Assembly: GCF_051401765.1 (NCBI RefSeq)
Contig: NW_027480534.1
Coordinates: 1,116,001 to 1,180,000 of the forward strand
DNA: 64,000 bases
Direction: 5' to 3'
Origin: Calliopsis andreniformis
Lineage: Eukaryota; Arthropoda; Insecta; Hymenoptera; Andrenidae
In this document: piece by piece, positions 11,786-25,746 of the stretch
Layout: each line of letters starts with the position of its first letter
Position numbering within the stretch: the stretch's first letter is position 1
Notes under the pieces: model-generated
Told to the model about the DNA's origin: nothing
Database searches by the model: none
The model's input: the letters and a program-made list of their open reading frames with translations, nothing else
Program-made: the position numbers and the translations under genes

Positions 11786-14700
11786 TGAGGATTCTGGATT
11801 GAAGTTTGAGGACTGAGGATTGAGGATTGAGGATTGAGGATTGAGGATTGAGGATTGAGGAAGGAAGATTGAGGATTGGGTATTGAGGATTGAACATTGA
11901 GGATTGAGGATTGAGGATTGAGGATTGAGGATTGAAGGTTGAATATTGATGATTGAAGATTGAGGATTGAGTATTGATGGCTGTGGGTTGAGGACGAGGA
12001 CTGAGGGTTGAGTATTGATGTTAGAGGTCTGATAATTGAGGATTGAGGATTGAGAACTGAGGACAGAGGACTGAGGATAGAGGATTGAAGATTGAGTACT
12101 GAGGATTGATGATTGAGGATTCAGGATTGAGGATTAAGGATTGAGGATTGAGGATTGAGGATTGAGGATTGATGATTGAGGATTGAGGGTAGAGGATTGA
12201 AGATTGAGGATTGGGTATTGAGGAATGAACATTGAGGATTGAGGATTGAGGATTGAGGATTGAGGATTGAGGATTGAATATTGAATATTGATGCTTGAAG
12301 ATTGAGGATTGAGTATTGAGGGTTGTGGACTGAGGACGAGGACTGAGGTTTGAGTATTAATGTTTGCGGTCTGAGGGTTGAGGATTGAGGATTGAGAATT
12401 GAGGATTGAGGATTGAGGATTGAAGATTGTGGATTGGGTATTGAGAATTGAAGAATGAGGATTGAGGATTGAGGATTGAGGATTGAGTATTGAGGATTGA
12501 AAATTGAGGATTGAGAATTGAGGATTGAAGATTGAGGATTGAGCATTGAGGATATTGGATTGAGCATTGAGGACAGAAGATTGAGGACTGGGGATTGAGG
12601 GTTGAAGATTGAGGATTAAGGATTGAGGATTGGGGATTGAGGATCTAAGATTGGAGATTGGTTATTGAGGATTGAAGGTTGAGGATTGAGGATTGAGGAT
12701 TGAGAATTTAGAATTGAGGATGAGGACTGAGGGTTTAGGATTGAGGTTTGAGGAACGAGGATTGAGGATTCAGGATTGAGGACTGCGGATTGACGATTGA
12801 GTATTGAATATTGACGATTGAGGATTGAGGATTGAGGATTGGGGACTGAGCGTTGAGGGTTGAGTGATGAGAATTGATGTTTGTGGATAGAGATTTGAGG
12901 ATTGCAGATTGAGTATTGAGTATTGAAAACTGTGAACTGAGGATATTCTGTTGGTGACTGAGGATTGACAACTGATTGTTGAGGACTCAGGGCTGAAGAT
13001 TGAGGATTCAGGATTGAGGATTCTGGATTGAAGTTTGAGGACTGAGGATTGAGGATTGAGGATTGAGGATTGAGGATTGAGGATGGAAGATTGAGGATTG
13101 AGGATTGAGGATTGAGGATTGAGGATTGAGGATTGAGAATGGAAGGTTGAGGATTGGGTATTGAGGATTGAACATTGAGGATTGAGGATTGAGTATTGAG
13201 GATTGAGGATTGAAGATTGAGGATTGAGTATAGAGGGCTGTGGATTGAGGACGAGGACTGAGGGTTGAGTATTGATGTTTGAGGTCTGATGATTGAGGAT
13301 TGAGGATTGAGGATCGGGGATTGAAGATTGACTATTGAGGATTGAAGATTGAGTATTCAGGATTGAAGATAGAGGATTGAAGATTGAGGATTGAGGATTG
13401 AGGATGAGGGCTGATGGCTGAGGATTGAGGTTTAAGGACTGAGGACTGAGGGTTGAGGGTTGAGAATTGAGGATTGAGGATTGAGGATTGAAGATTGAGG
13501 ATTGTGTATTGAGGATTGAAGAATGAGGATTGAGGATTGAGGATTGAGGATTGAGGATTGAAGATTGAGTATTGATGATTGAGGATTGAGGATTGAGGAT
13601 TGAAGATTGAGTATTGAGGATTGAAGATTGAAGATTGACGATTGAGGATTGAGGATTGAGGATTGAAGATTGAGGATTGGGGACTGAGCGTTGAGGGTTG
13701 AGTGATGAGAATTGATGTTTGTGGATAGAGATTTGAGGATTGCAGATTGAGTATTGAGTATTGAAAACTGTGAATTGAGGATATTCTGTTGGTGTCTGAG
13801 GATTGACAACTGATTGTTGAGGACTGAGTGCTGAAGATTGAGGATTCAGGATTGAGGATTCTGGATTGAAGTTTGAGGACTGAGGATTGAGGATTGAGGA
13901 TTGAGGATTGAGGATTGAGGAAGGAAGATTGAGGATTGGGTATTGAGGATTGAACATTGAGGATTGAGGATTGAGTATTGAGGATTGAGGATTGAGTGTT
14001 GAATATTGATGCTTGAAGATTGAGGATTGAGTATTGAGGGTTGTGGACTGAGGACGAGGACTGAGGTTTGAGTATTAATGTTTGCGGTCTGACGGTTGAG
14101 GATTGAGGATTCAGAATTGAGGATTGAGGATTGAGGATTGAAGATTGTGGATTGGGTATTGAGAATTGAAGGATGAGGATTGAGGATTGAGGATTGAGGA
14201 TTGGGTATTGAGGATTGAAGATTGAGGATTGAGAATTGAGGATTGAAGATTGAGGATTGAGCATTGAGGATTTTGGATTGAGCATTGAGGATAGAAGATT
14301 GAGGACTGGGGATTGAGTGTTGAAGGTTGAGGATTAAGGATTGAGGATTGGGGAATGAGGATCTAGGATTGGAGATCGATTATTGAGGATTGATGGTTGA
14401 GGATTGAGTATTGAGGATTGAGAATTGATAATTGAGGATGTGGACTGAGGGTTGAGGATTGAGGTTTGAGGAACGAGGATTGAGGATTGAGGATTGAGGA
14501 TTGAGTATTGAGGATTGAAGATTGAGGATTGAGAAGTGAGGATTGAAGATTGAGGATTGAGGATTGAGGATTGAGGGTTGATGATTGAGGATTGAGGATG
14601 AGGGCTGAGGGTTGAGGATTGAGGTTTGAGGTCTGATGATTGAGGATTGAGGATTGAGAATTGAGGATTGAGGATTGTGGATTGAAGATTGAGGATTGGG

Positions 14701-17700
14701 TATTGGGGATTGAACATTGAGGATTGTGTATTGAGGATTGATGATTGAGGATTGAGGATTGAGGATTAAGGATTGAGGATTGATGATTGAGGATTGAGGA
14801 TTGAGGATTGAGGATTGAGGATTGAAGATTGAGGATTGGGTATTGAGGATTGAACATTGAGTATTGAGGATTGAGGATTGAGTATTGAGGATTGAGGATT
14901 CAAGATTGAATATTGATGATTGAAGGTTAAGGATTGAGGATCGAGGGTTGTGGATTGAGGACGAGGGCTGAGGTTTGAGTATTAATGTTTGCGGTCTGAG
15001 GGTTGAGGATTCAGGATTGAGAATTGAGGATTGAGGACTGAGGATTGAAGATTGTGGATTGGGTATTGAGGATTGAAGAATGAGGATTGAGTATTGAGGA
15101 TTGAGGATTGAGTATTGAAGATTGAGTATTGAGGATTGAAGGTTGAGGATTGAGGATTGAGGATCGAGGATTGAGGGTTGAGGATTGAGGATTGAAGATT
15201 GAGTATTGAGGATTGAATATTGAATATTGAGGATTGAGGATTGAGGATTGAGGATTGAGAATTGAGGATTGAAGATTGAGGATTGGGGACTGAGGATTGA
15301 AGATTGAGTATTGAGGATTGAAGATTGAAGACTGACGATTGAGGATTGAGGATTGAGGATTGACGATTAAGGATTGGGGACTGAGCGTTGAGGGTTGAGT
15401 GATGAGAAGTAATTGATGTTTGTGGATAGATATTTGAGGATTGCAGATTGAGTATTGAGTATTGAAGGCTGAGGGTTGAGGATTGAGGATTGAGCATTGA
15501 GGATGAGGGCTGAGGGCTGAGGATTGGGGTTTAAGGACTGAGGACTGAGGGTTGAGGATTGAGAATTGAGGATTGAGGATTGAGGATTGAAGATTGAGGA
15601 TTGTGTATTGAGGATTGAAGAATGAGGATTGAGGATTGAGGATTGAGGATTGAGGATTGAAGATTGAGTATTGAGGATTGAAGACTGAAGATTGAGGATT
15701 GAGGACTGATGATTGAGGATTGAGGATTGAGGATTGAAGATTGAGTATTGAGGATTGAAGATTGAAGATTGACGATTGAGGATTGGGGATTGAGGATTGA
15801 AGATTGAGGATTGGGGACTGAGCGTTGAGGGTTGAGTGATGAGAATTGATGTTTGTGGATAGAGATTTGAGGATTGCAGATTGAGTATTGAGTATTGAAA
15901 ACTGTGAATTGAGGATATTCTGCTGGTGACTGAGGATTGACAACTGACTGTTGAGGACTCAGGGCTGAAGATTGAGGATTCAGGATTGAGGATTAAGGAT
16001 TGAGGATTGAGGGTTGAGGATTGAGGATTGATGATTGAGGATTGAGGATTGAGGATTGAAGATTGAGGATTGGGTATTGAGGATTGAACATTGAGGATTG
16101 AGGATTGAGGATTGAGGATTGAGGATTGAGGATTGAATATTGAATATTCATGCTTGAAGATTGAGGATTGAGTATTGAGGGTTGTGGACTGAGGACGAGG
16201 ACTGAGGTTTGAGTATTAATGTTTGCGGTCTGAGGGTTGAGGGTTCAGGATTGAGAATTGAGGATTGAGGATTGAGGATTGAAGATTGTGGATTGGGTAT
16301 TGAGAATTGAAGAATGAGGATTGAGGATTGAGGATTGAGGATTGAGTATTAAGGATTGAAGATTGAGGATTGAGAATTGAGGATTGAAGATTGAGGATTG
16401 AGGATTGAGGATTGAGGATTGATGATTGAGGATTGAGGATGAGGGCTGAGGGTTGAGGATTGAGGTTTGAGGTCTGATGATTGAGGATTGAGGATTGAGA
16501 ATTGAGGATTGAGGATTGTGGATTGAGGATTGAAGATTGTGTATTGAGGATTGATGATTGAGGATTGAGGATTGAGGATTAAGGATTGAGGATTGAGGAT
16601 TGAGGATTGAGGATTGAGGATTGAGGATTGAGGATTGAAGATTGAGGATTGGGTATTGAGGATTGAACATTGAGGATTGAGGATTGAGGATTGAGTATTA
16701 AGGATTGAGTATTGAAGATTGAATATTGATGATTGAAGATTAAGGATTGAGGATTGAGAGTTGTGGATTGAGGACGACGGCTGAGGTTTGAGTATTAATG
16801 TTTGCGGTCTGAGGGTTGAGGATTGAGGATTGAGAATTGAGGATTGAGGACTGAGGATTGAAGATTGTGGATTGGGTATTGAGGATTGAAGAATGAGGAT
16901 TGAGGATTGAGGATTGAGGATTGAGGATTGAGTATTGAAGATTGACGATTGAGGATTGAGGATTGAGGATTGAAGACTGAGGATTGGGGACCGAGCGTTG
17001 AGGGTTGAGTGATGGGAATTGATGTTTGTGGATAGAGATTTGAGGATTGCAGGTTGAGTATTGAGTATTGAAAACTGTGAATTGAGGATATTCTGTTGAG
17101 GACTGAGGATTGACAACTGACTGTTGAGGACTCTGGGCTGAAGATTGAGGTTTCAGGATTGAGGATTCAGGATTGAGGTTTGAGGACTGAGGATTGAGGA
17201 TTGAGGATTGAGGATTGAGAATGGAAGATTGAGGATTGGGTATTGAGGATTGAACATTGAGGATTGAGGTTTGAGTATTGAGGATTGAGGATTGAAGATT
17301 GAGGATTGAGTATTGAGGGCTGTGGATTGAGGACGAGGACTGAGGGTTGAGTATTGATGTTTGAGGTCTGATGATTGAGGATTGAGGATTGAGGATCAGG
17401 GATTGAAGATTGAGTATTGAGGATTGAAGATTGAGTATTCAGGATTGAAGATTGAGGATTGAAGATTGAGGATTGAGGATTGAGGATGAGGGCTGATGGC
17501 TGAGGATTGAGGTTTAAGGACTGAGGACTGAGGGTTGAGGGTTGAGAATTGAGGATTGAGGATTGAGGATTGCAGATTGAGTATTGAGTATTGAAAACTG
17601 TGAATTGAGAATATTCTGTTGGTGTCTGAGGATTGACAACTGATTGTTGAGGACTCAGGGCTGAAGATTGAGGATTCAGGATTGAGGATTCAGGATTGAG

Positions 17701-19940
17701 GTTTGAGGACTGAGGATTTAGGACTGAGGATTGAGGATTAAGGATCGAAGATTGAATATTGATGATTGAAGATTGAGGATTGAGGATTGAGGATGGGGGC
17801 TGAGGGTTGAGGATTAAGGATTGAGGATTGAGGATTGAAGGTTGAGGTTTGGGGACTGAGTGTTGAGGGTTGAGTGATGAGAGTTGATGTTTGTGGATAG
17901 AGATTTGAAAATTGCAGATTGAGTATTGAGTATTCAAAACTGTGAATTGAGGATATTATATTGAGGATTGAGGATTGACAACTGATTGTTGAGGACTCAG
18001 GGCTGAAGATTGAGTATTCAGGATTGAGGATTCAGGATTGAGATTTGAGGACTGAGGATTGAGGATTGAGGGTTGAGGATTGAGGATTGAGGATTGAAGA
18101 TTGAGGATTGGGTATTGAGGATTGAACATTGTGGATTGAGGATTGAGGATTGAGGATTGAGGATTGAAGATTGAATATTGATGATTGAAGATTGAGGATT
18201 GAGTATTGATGGCTGTGGGTTGAGGACGAGGACTGAGGGTTGAGTATTGATGTTAGAGGTCTGATAATTGAGGATTGAGGATTGAGAACTGAGGATAGAG
18301 GACTGAGGATTGAGGATTGAAGATTGAGTATTGAGGATTGATGATTGAGGATTCAGGATTGAGGATTAAGGATTGAGGATTGAGGATTGAGGATTGAGGA
18401 TTGATGATTGAGGATTGAGGATAGAGGATTGAAGATTGAGGATAGGGTATTGAGGAATGAACATTGAGGATTGAGGATTGAGGATTGAGGATTGAGGATT
18501 GAGGATTGAATATTGAATATTGATGCTTGAAGATTGAGGATTGAGTATTGAGGGTTGTGGACTGAGGACGAGGACTGAGGTTTGAGTATTAATGTTTGCG
18601 GTCTGAGGGTTGAGGATTGAGGATTGAGAATTGAGGATTGAGGATTGAGGATTGAAGATTGTGGATTGGGTATTGAGAATTGAAGATTGAGTATTGAGTA
18701 TTGAAAACTGTGAACTGAGGATATTCTGTTGGTGACTGAGGATTGACAACTGATTGTTGAGGACTCAGGGCTGAAGATTGAGGATTCAGGATTGAGGATT
18801 CTGGATTGAAGTTTGAGGACTGAGGATTGAGGATTGAGGATTGAGGATTGAGGATTGAGGATGGAAGATTGAGGATTGAGGATTGAGGATTGAGGATTGA
18901 GGATTGAGGATTGAGAATGGAAGGTTGAGGATTGGGTATTGAGGATTGAACATTGAGGACTGAGGATTGAGTATTGAGGATTGAGAATTGAAGATTGAGG
19001 ATTGAGTATAGAGGGCTGTGGATTGAGGACGAGGACTGAGGGTTGAGTATTGACGTTTGAGGTCTGATGATTGAGGATTGAGGATTGAGGATCGGGGATT
19101 GAAGATTGAGTATTGAGGATTGAAGATTGAGTATTCAGGATTGAAGATTGAGGATTGAAGATTGAGGATTGAGGATTGAGGATGAGGGCTGATGGCTGAG
19201 GATTGAGGTTTAAGGACTGAGGACTGAGGGTTGAGGGTTGAGAATTGAGGATTGAGGATTGAGGATTGAAGATTGAGGATTGTGTATTGAGGATTGAAGA
19301 ATGACGATTGAGGATTGAGGATTGAGGATTGAGGATTGAAGATTGAGTATTGAGGATTGAAGACTGAAGATTGAGGATTAAGGACTGATGATTGAGGATT
19401 GAGGATTGAGGATTGAAGATTGAGTATTGAGGATTGAAGATTGAAGATTGACGATTGAGGATTGGGGATTGAGGATTGAAGATTGAGGATTGGGGACTGA
19501 GCGTTGAGGGTTGAGTGATGAGAATTGATGTTTGTGGATAGAGATTTGAGGATTGCAGATTGAGTATTGAGTATTGAAAACTGTGAATTGAGGATATTCT
19601 GTTGGTGACTGAGGATTGACAACTGATTGTTGAGGACTCTCGGCTGAAGATTGAGGATTCAGGATTGAGGATTAAGGATTGAGGATTGAGGGTTGAGGAT
19701 TGAGGATTGATGATTGAGGATTGAGGATTGAGGATTGAAGATTGAGGATTGGGTATTGAGGACTGAACATTGAGGATTGAGGATTGAGGATTGAGTATTG
19801 AATATTGAATATTCATGCTTGAAGATTGAGGATTGAGTATTGAGGGTTGTGGACTGAGGACGAGGACTGAGGTTTGAGTATTAATGTTTGCGGTCTGAGG
19901 GTTGAGGGTTGAGGATTGAGAATTGAGGATTGAGGATTGA
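11786..19940 (+). repeat. HOR-I, copy 2
   Basis: Second copy of the 9.57-kb unit, aligned to 2216-11018. It keeps the two heptamers missing from copy 1 near 6400 and carries 251 bp (about 17790-18040) absent from copy 1 near 8185. It has a single version of the segment duplicated as 901 bp in copy 1. Alignment ends near 19940: copy 1 continues with GAATGGAAGG (11021) and this copy with GAATTGAGGATTGAAG. Spot comparison of many lines shows mostly identical text, which suggests recent duplication or strong homogenisation. Identity was not computed. Confidence 0.8.
17790..18040 (+). repeat. 251-bp segment present only in HOR-I copy 2
   Basis: Copy 1 near 8185 passes directly from a GATTGAAGATTGAGG run to ATTCAGGATTGAGATTTGAGG. 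Copy 2 carries about 251 bp between the same points. The extra piece holds a mutated L1 landmark (TATTCAAAAC at 17931, and GATATTATATTGAGG instead of GATATTCTGTTGG). It also has ATGGGGGC, which shifts the register by one base, in agreement with 251 being one less than 36 heptamers. Whether copy 1 lost it or copy 2 gained it cannot be told here. Confidence 0.7.
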
Positions 19941-20340
19941 GAATTGAGGATTGAAGATTGAGGATTGAGGATTGAGTATTGAGGATTGAGGATTGAAGAT
20001 TGAATATTGATGATTGAAGATTAAGGATTGAGGATTGAAGATTGTGGATTGGGTACTGAGGATTGAAGAATGAGGATTGAGGATTGAGGATTGAGGATTG
20101 AGGATTGAAGATTGAGGATTGAGTATTGAGGGCTGTGGATTGAGGACGAGGACTGAGGGTTGAGTATTGATGTTTGAGGTCTGATGATTGAGGATTGAGG
20201 ATTGAGGATCGGGGATTGAAGATTGAGTATTGAGGATTGAAGATTGAGTATTCAGGATTGAAGATTGAGGATTGAAGATTGAGGATTGAGGATTGAGGGT
20301 GAGGGCTGATGGCTGAGGATTGAGGTTTAAGGACTGAGGA
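19941..20340 (+). repeat. Bridge between HOR-I and HOR-II
   Basis: About 400 bp of ordinary heptamers with pieces resembling several other places, for example the GAATATTGATGATTGAAG string near 20005 and an L2 landmark (GGACGAGGACTGAGG) near 20145. The part from about 20101 already matches 25507 and 29892, though less well at its left edge. I see no gene and no unique sequence. It looks like a mosaic junction. Confidence 0.6.
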
Positions 20341-23300
20341 CTGAGGGTTGAGGGTTGAGAATTGAGGATTGAGGATTGAGGATTGAGGATTGAAGATTGA
20401 GGATTGGGTATTGAGGATTGAAGAATGAGGATTGAGGATTGAGGATTGAGGATTGAGGATTGAAGATTGAGGATTGGGTATTGAGGATTGAACATTGAGG
20501 ATTGAGGATTGAGGATTGAGGATTGAGGATTGAGGATTGAATATTGAATATTCATGCTTGAAGATTGAGGATTGAGTATTGAGGGTTGTGGACTGAGGAC
20601 GAGGACTGAGGTTTGAGTATTAATGTTTGCGGTCTGAGGATTGAGGGTTGAGGATTGAGAATTGAGGATTGAGGATTGAGGATTGAAGATTGTGGATTGG
20701 GTATTGAGAATTGAAGAATGAGGATTGAGGATTGAGGGTTGAGGATTGAGTATTGAGGATTGAAGATTGAGGATTGAGAATTGAGGATTGAAGATTGAGG
20801 ATTGAGGATTGAGGATTGAGGATTGATGATTGAGGATTGAGGATGAGGGCTGAGGGTTGAGGTTTGAGGTTTGAGGTCTGATGATTGAGGATTGAGGATT
20901 GAGAACTGAGGATTGAGGATTGTGGATTGAGGATTGAAGATTGTGTATTGAGGATTGATGATTGAGGATTGAGGATTGAGGATTAAGGATTGAGGATTGA
21001 GGATTGAGGATTGAGGATTGAGGATTGAGGATTGAGGATTGAAGATTGAGGATTGGGTATTGTGGATTGAACATTGAGGATTGAGGATTGAGGATTGAGT
21101 ATTAAGGATTCAGGATTGAAGATTGAATATTGATGATTGAAGATTAAGGATTGAGGATTGAGGGTTGTGGATTGAGGACGAGGGCTGAGGTTTGAGTATT
21201 AATGTTTGCGGTCTGAGGGTTGAGGATTGAGGATTGAGAATTGAGGATTGAGGATTGAGGATTGAAGATTGTGGATTGGGTATTGAGAATTGAAGAATGA
21301 GGATTGAGGATTGAGGATTGAGGATTGAGTATTGAGGATTGAAGATTGAGGATTGAGAATTGAGGATTGAAGATTGAGGATTGAGCATTGAGGATTTTGG
21401 ATTGAGCATTGAGGACAGAAGATTGAGGACTGGGGATTGAGGGTTGAAGATTGAGGATTAAGGATTGAGGATTGGGGATTGAGGATCTAAGATTGGAGAT
21501 TGGTTATTGAGGATTGAAGGTTGAGGATTGAGGATTGAGGATTGAGAATTTAGAATTGAGGATGAGGACTGAGGGTTTAGGATTGAGGTTTGAGGAACGA
21601 GGATTGAGGATTGAGGATTGAGGACTGCGTATTGACGATTGAGTATTGAATATTGACGATTGAGGATTGAGGATTAAGGATTGAAGATTGAGGATTGGGG
21701 ACTGAGCGTTGAGGGTTGAGTGATGAGAATTGATGTTTGTGGATAGAGATTTCAGGAATGCAGATTGAGTATTGAGTATTGAAAACTGTGAACTGAGGAT
21801 ATTCTGTTGGTGACTGAGGATTGACAACTGATTGTTGAGGACTCAGGGCTGAAGATTGAGGATTCAGGATTGAGGATTCTGGATTGAAGTTTGAGGACTG
21901 AGGATTGAGGATTGAGGATTGAGGATTGAGGATTGAGGATGGAAGATTGAGGATTGAGGATTGAGGATTGAGGATTGAGGATTGAAGATTGAGGATTGGG
22001 TATTGAGGATTGAAGAATGAGGATTGAGGATTGAGGATTGAGGATTGAGGGTTGAAGATTGAGTATTGAGGATTGAAGATTGAGGATTGAGGGTTGAGTA
22101 TCGAGGATTGAGGGTTGAGGATTGAGGATTGAAGATTGAGTATTGAGGATTGACGATTGAAGATTGAGTATTGAGGATTGAAGGTTGAAGATTGACGATT
22201 GAGGATTGAGGATTGAGGACTGAAGATTGAGGATTGGGGACTGAGCGTTGAGGGTTGAGTGATGAGAATTGATGTTTGTGGATAGAGATTTGAGGATTGC
22301 AGATTGAGTATTGAGGATTGAAGGTTGAGGATTGAGGATTGAGGTTTGAGGATTGAGGATGAGGGCCGAGGGCTGAGGATTGTGGCTTAAGGACTGAGGA
22401 CTGAGGGTTGAGGATTGAGAATTGAGGATTGAGGATTGAGGATTGAAGATTGAGGATTGGGAATTGAGGATTGTAGAATGAGGATTGAGGATTGAGGATT
22501 GAGGATTGAGGATTGAAGATTGAGTATTGAGGATTGAAGACTGACCATTGAGGATTGAGGATTGATGATTGAGGATTGAGGATTGAGGATTGAAGATTGA
22601 GTATTGAGGATTGAAGATTGAACATTGACGATTGAGGATTGAGGATTGAGGATTGAAGATTGAGGATTGGGGACTGAGCGTTGAGGGTTGAGTGATGAGA
22701 ATTGATGTTTGTGGATAGAGATTTGAGGATTGCAGATTGAGTATTGAGTATTGAAAACTGTGAATTGAGGATATTCTGTTGGTGACTGAGGATTGACAAC
22801 TGATTGTTGAGGAATCAGGGCTGACGATTGAGGATTCAGGATTGAGGATTGAGGATTGAGGATTGAAGATTGAGGATTGGGTATTGAGGATTGAAGATTG
22901 TGGATTGGGTATTGAGAATTGAAGAATGAGGATTGAGGATTGAGGATTGAGGATTGAGTATTGAGGATTGAAGATTGAGGATTGAGAATTGAGGATTGAG
23001 GATTGAAGATTGAGGATTGGGTATTGAGGATTGAAGAATGAGGATTGAGGATTGAGGATTGAGGATTGAGGGTTGAAGATTGAGTATTGAGGATTGAAGA
23101 TTGAGGATTGAGGGTTGAGTATCGAGGATTGAGGGTTGAGGATTGAGGATTGAAGATTGAGTATTGAGGATTGACGATTGAAGATTGAGTATTGAGGATT
23201 GAAGGTTGAAGATTGACGATTGAGGATTGAGGATTGAGGACTGAAGATTGAGGATTGGGGACTGAGCGTTGAGGGTTGAGTGATGAGAATTGATGTTTGT

Positions 23301-25746
23301 GGATAGAGATTTGAGGATTGCAGATTGAGTATTGAGGATTGAAGGTTGAGGATTGAGGATTGAGGTTTGAGGATTGAGGATGAGGGCCGAGGGCTGAGGA
23401 TTGTGGCTTAAGGACTGAGGACTGAGGGTTGAGGATTGAGAATTGAGGATTGAGGATTGAGGATTGAAGATTGAGGATTGGGAATTGAGGATTGTAGAAT
23501 GAGGATTGAGGATTGAGGATTGAGGATTGAGGATTGAAGATTGAGTATTGAGGATTGAAGACTGACCATTGAGGATTGAGGATTGATGATTGAGGATTGA
23601 GGATTGAGGATTGAAGATTGAGTATTGAGGATTGAAGATTGAACATTGACGATTGAGGATTGAGGATTGAGGATTGAAGATTGAGGATTGGGGACTGAGC
23701 GTTGAGGGTTGAGTGATGAGAATTGATGTTTGTGGATAGAGATTTGAGGATTGCAGATTGAGTATTGAGTATTGAAAACTGTGAATTGAGGATATTCTGT
23801 TGGTGACTGAGGATTGACAACTGATTGTTGAGGAATCAGGGCTGACGATTGAGGATTCAGGATTGAGGATTGAGGATTGAGGATTGAAGATTGAGGATTG
23901 GGTATTGAGGATTGAAGATTGTGGATTGGGTATTGAGAATTGAAGAATGAGGATTGAGGATTGAGGATTGAGGATTGAGTATTGAGGATTGAAGATTGAG
24001 GATTGAGAATTGAGGATTGAAGATTGAGGATTGAGGATTGAGGATTGAGGATTGATGATTGAGGATTGAGGATGAGGGCTGAGGGTTGAGGATTGAGGTT
24101 TGAGGTCTGATGATTGAGGATTGAGGATTGAGAATTGAGGATTGAGGATTGTGGATTGAGGATTGAAGATTGTGTATTGAGGATTGATGATTGAGGATTG
24201 AGGATTGAGGATTAAGGATTGAGGATTGAGGATTGAGGATTGAGGATTGAGGATTGAGGATTGAGGATTGAGGATTGAAGATTGAAGATTGGGTATTGAG
24301 GATTTAACATTGAGGATTGAGGATTGAGGATTGAGTATTGAGGATTGAGGATTGAGGATTGAATATTGATGATTGAAGATTAAGGATTGAGGATTGAGGG
24401 TTGTGGACTGAGGACGAGGGCTGAGGTTTGAGTATTAATGTTTGCGGTCTGAGGGTTGAGGATTGAGGATTGAGAATTGAGGATTGAGGGCTGAGGATTG
24501 AAGATTGTGGATTGGGTATTGAGGATTGAACATTGAGGATTGAGGATTGAGGATTGAGTATTGAGGATTGAGGATTGAAGATAGAATATTGATGATTGAA
24601 GATTAAGGATTGAGGATTGAGGGTTGTGGATTGAGGACGAGGGCTGAGGTTTGAGTATTAATGTTTGCGGTCTGAGGGTTGAGGATTGAGGATTGAGAAT
24701 TGAGGATTGAGGATTGAGGATTGAAGATTGTGGATTGGTTATTGAGAATTGAAGAATGAGGATTGAGGATTGAGGATTGAGGATTGAGTATTGAGGATTG
24801 AAGATTGAGGATTGAGAATTGTGGATTGAAGATTGAGGATTGAGCATTGAGGATTTTGGATTGAGCATTGAGGACAGAAGATAGAGGACTGGGGATTGAG
24901 GGTTGAAGATTGAGGATTAAGGATTGAGGATTGGGGATTGAGGATCTAAGATTGGAGATTGGTTATTGAGGATTGAAGGTTGAGGATTGAGGATTGAGGA
25001 TTGAGAATTTAGAATTGAGGATGAGGACTGAGGGTTTAGGATTGAGGTTTGAGGAACGAGGATTGAGGATTCAGGATTGAGGACTGCGGATTGACGATTG
25101 AGTATTGAATATTGACGATTGAGGATTGAGGATTGAGGATTGGGGACTGAGCGTTGAGGGTTGAGTGATGAGAATTGATGTTTGTGGATAGAGATTTGAG
25201 GATTGCAGATTGAGTATTGAGTATTGAAAACTGTGAACTGAGGATATTCTGTTGGTGACTGAGGATTGACAACTGATTGTTGAGGACTCAGGGTTGAAGA
25301 TTGAGGATTCAGGATTGAGGATTCTGGATTGAAGTTTGAGGACTGAGGATTGAGGGTTGAGGATTGAGGATTGAGGATTGAGGATGGAAGATTGAGGATT
25401 GAGGATTGAGGATTGAGGATTGAGGATTGAGGATTGAGAATGGAAGGTTGAGGATTGGGTATTGAGGATTGAACATTGAGGATTGAGGATTGAGTATTGA
25501 GGATTGAGGATTGAAGATTGAGGATTGAGTATAGAGGGCTGTGGATTGAGGACGAGGACTGAGGGTTGAGTATTGATGTTTGAGGTCTGATGATTGAGCA
25601 TTGAGGATTGAGGATCGGGGATTGAAGATTGAGTATTGAGGATTGAAGATTGAGTATTCAGGATTGAAGATTGAGGATTGAAGATTGAGGATTGAGGATT
25701 GAGGATGAGGGCTGATGGGTGAGGATTGAGGTTTAAGGACTGAGGA
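20341..25746 (+). repeat. HOR-II, copy 1 (5,406 bp)
   Basis: The string CTGAGGGTTGAGGGTTGAGA at 20341 recurs at 25747, and the following kilobases match at an offset of 5406 up to about 22,990. After a 1,021-bp tandem duplication found only here, the offset becomes 4385 and holds to the end. Shared rare variants include GTACTGAGG-like and TTTCAGGAATGCAG strings (near 21755 and 27161). L1 copies are at 21782, 22754, 23775 and 25227. The internal order of landmarks overlaps that of HOR-I, so HOR-II is a rearranged relative and not an unrelated family. Confidence 0.8.
21973..24014 (+). repeat. 1,021-bp tandem duplication inside HOR-II copy 1
   Basis: The run beginning TTGAAGATTGAGGATTGGGT at 21982 recurs at 23003. 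AAAACTGTGAA at 22754 recurs at 23775, and GGAATCAGGGCTGACG near 22811 recurs near 23832. The offset is a constant 1021, with apparently identical text between. HOR-II copy 2 has this segment once (about 27379-28399). The unit length is one less than 146 heptamers, matching the presence of one-base-short units inside it. Confidence 0.85.
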
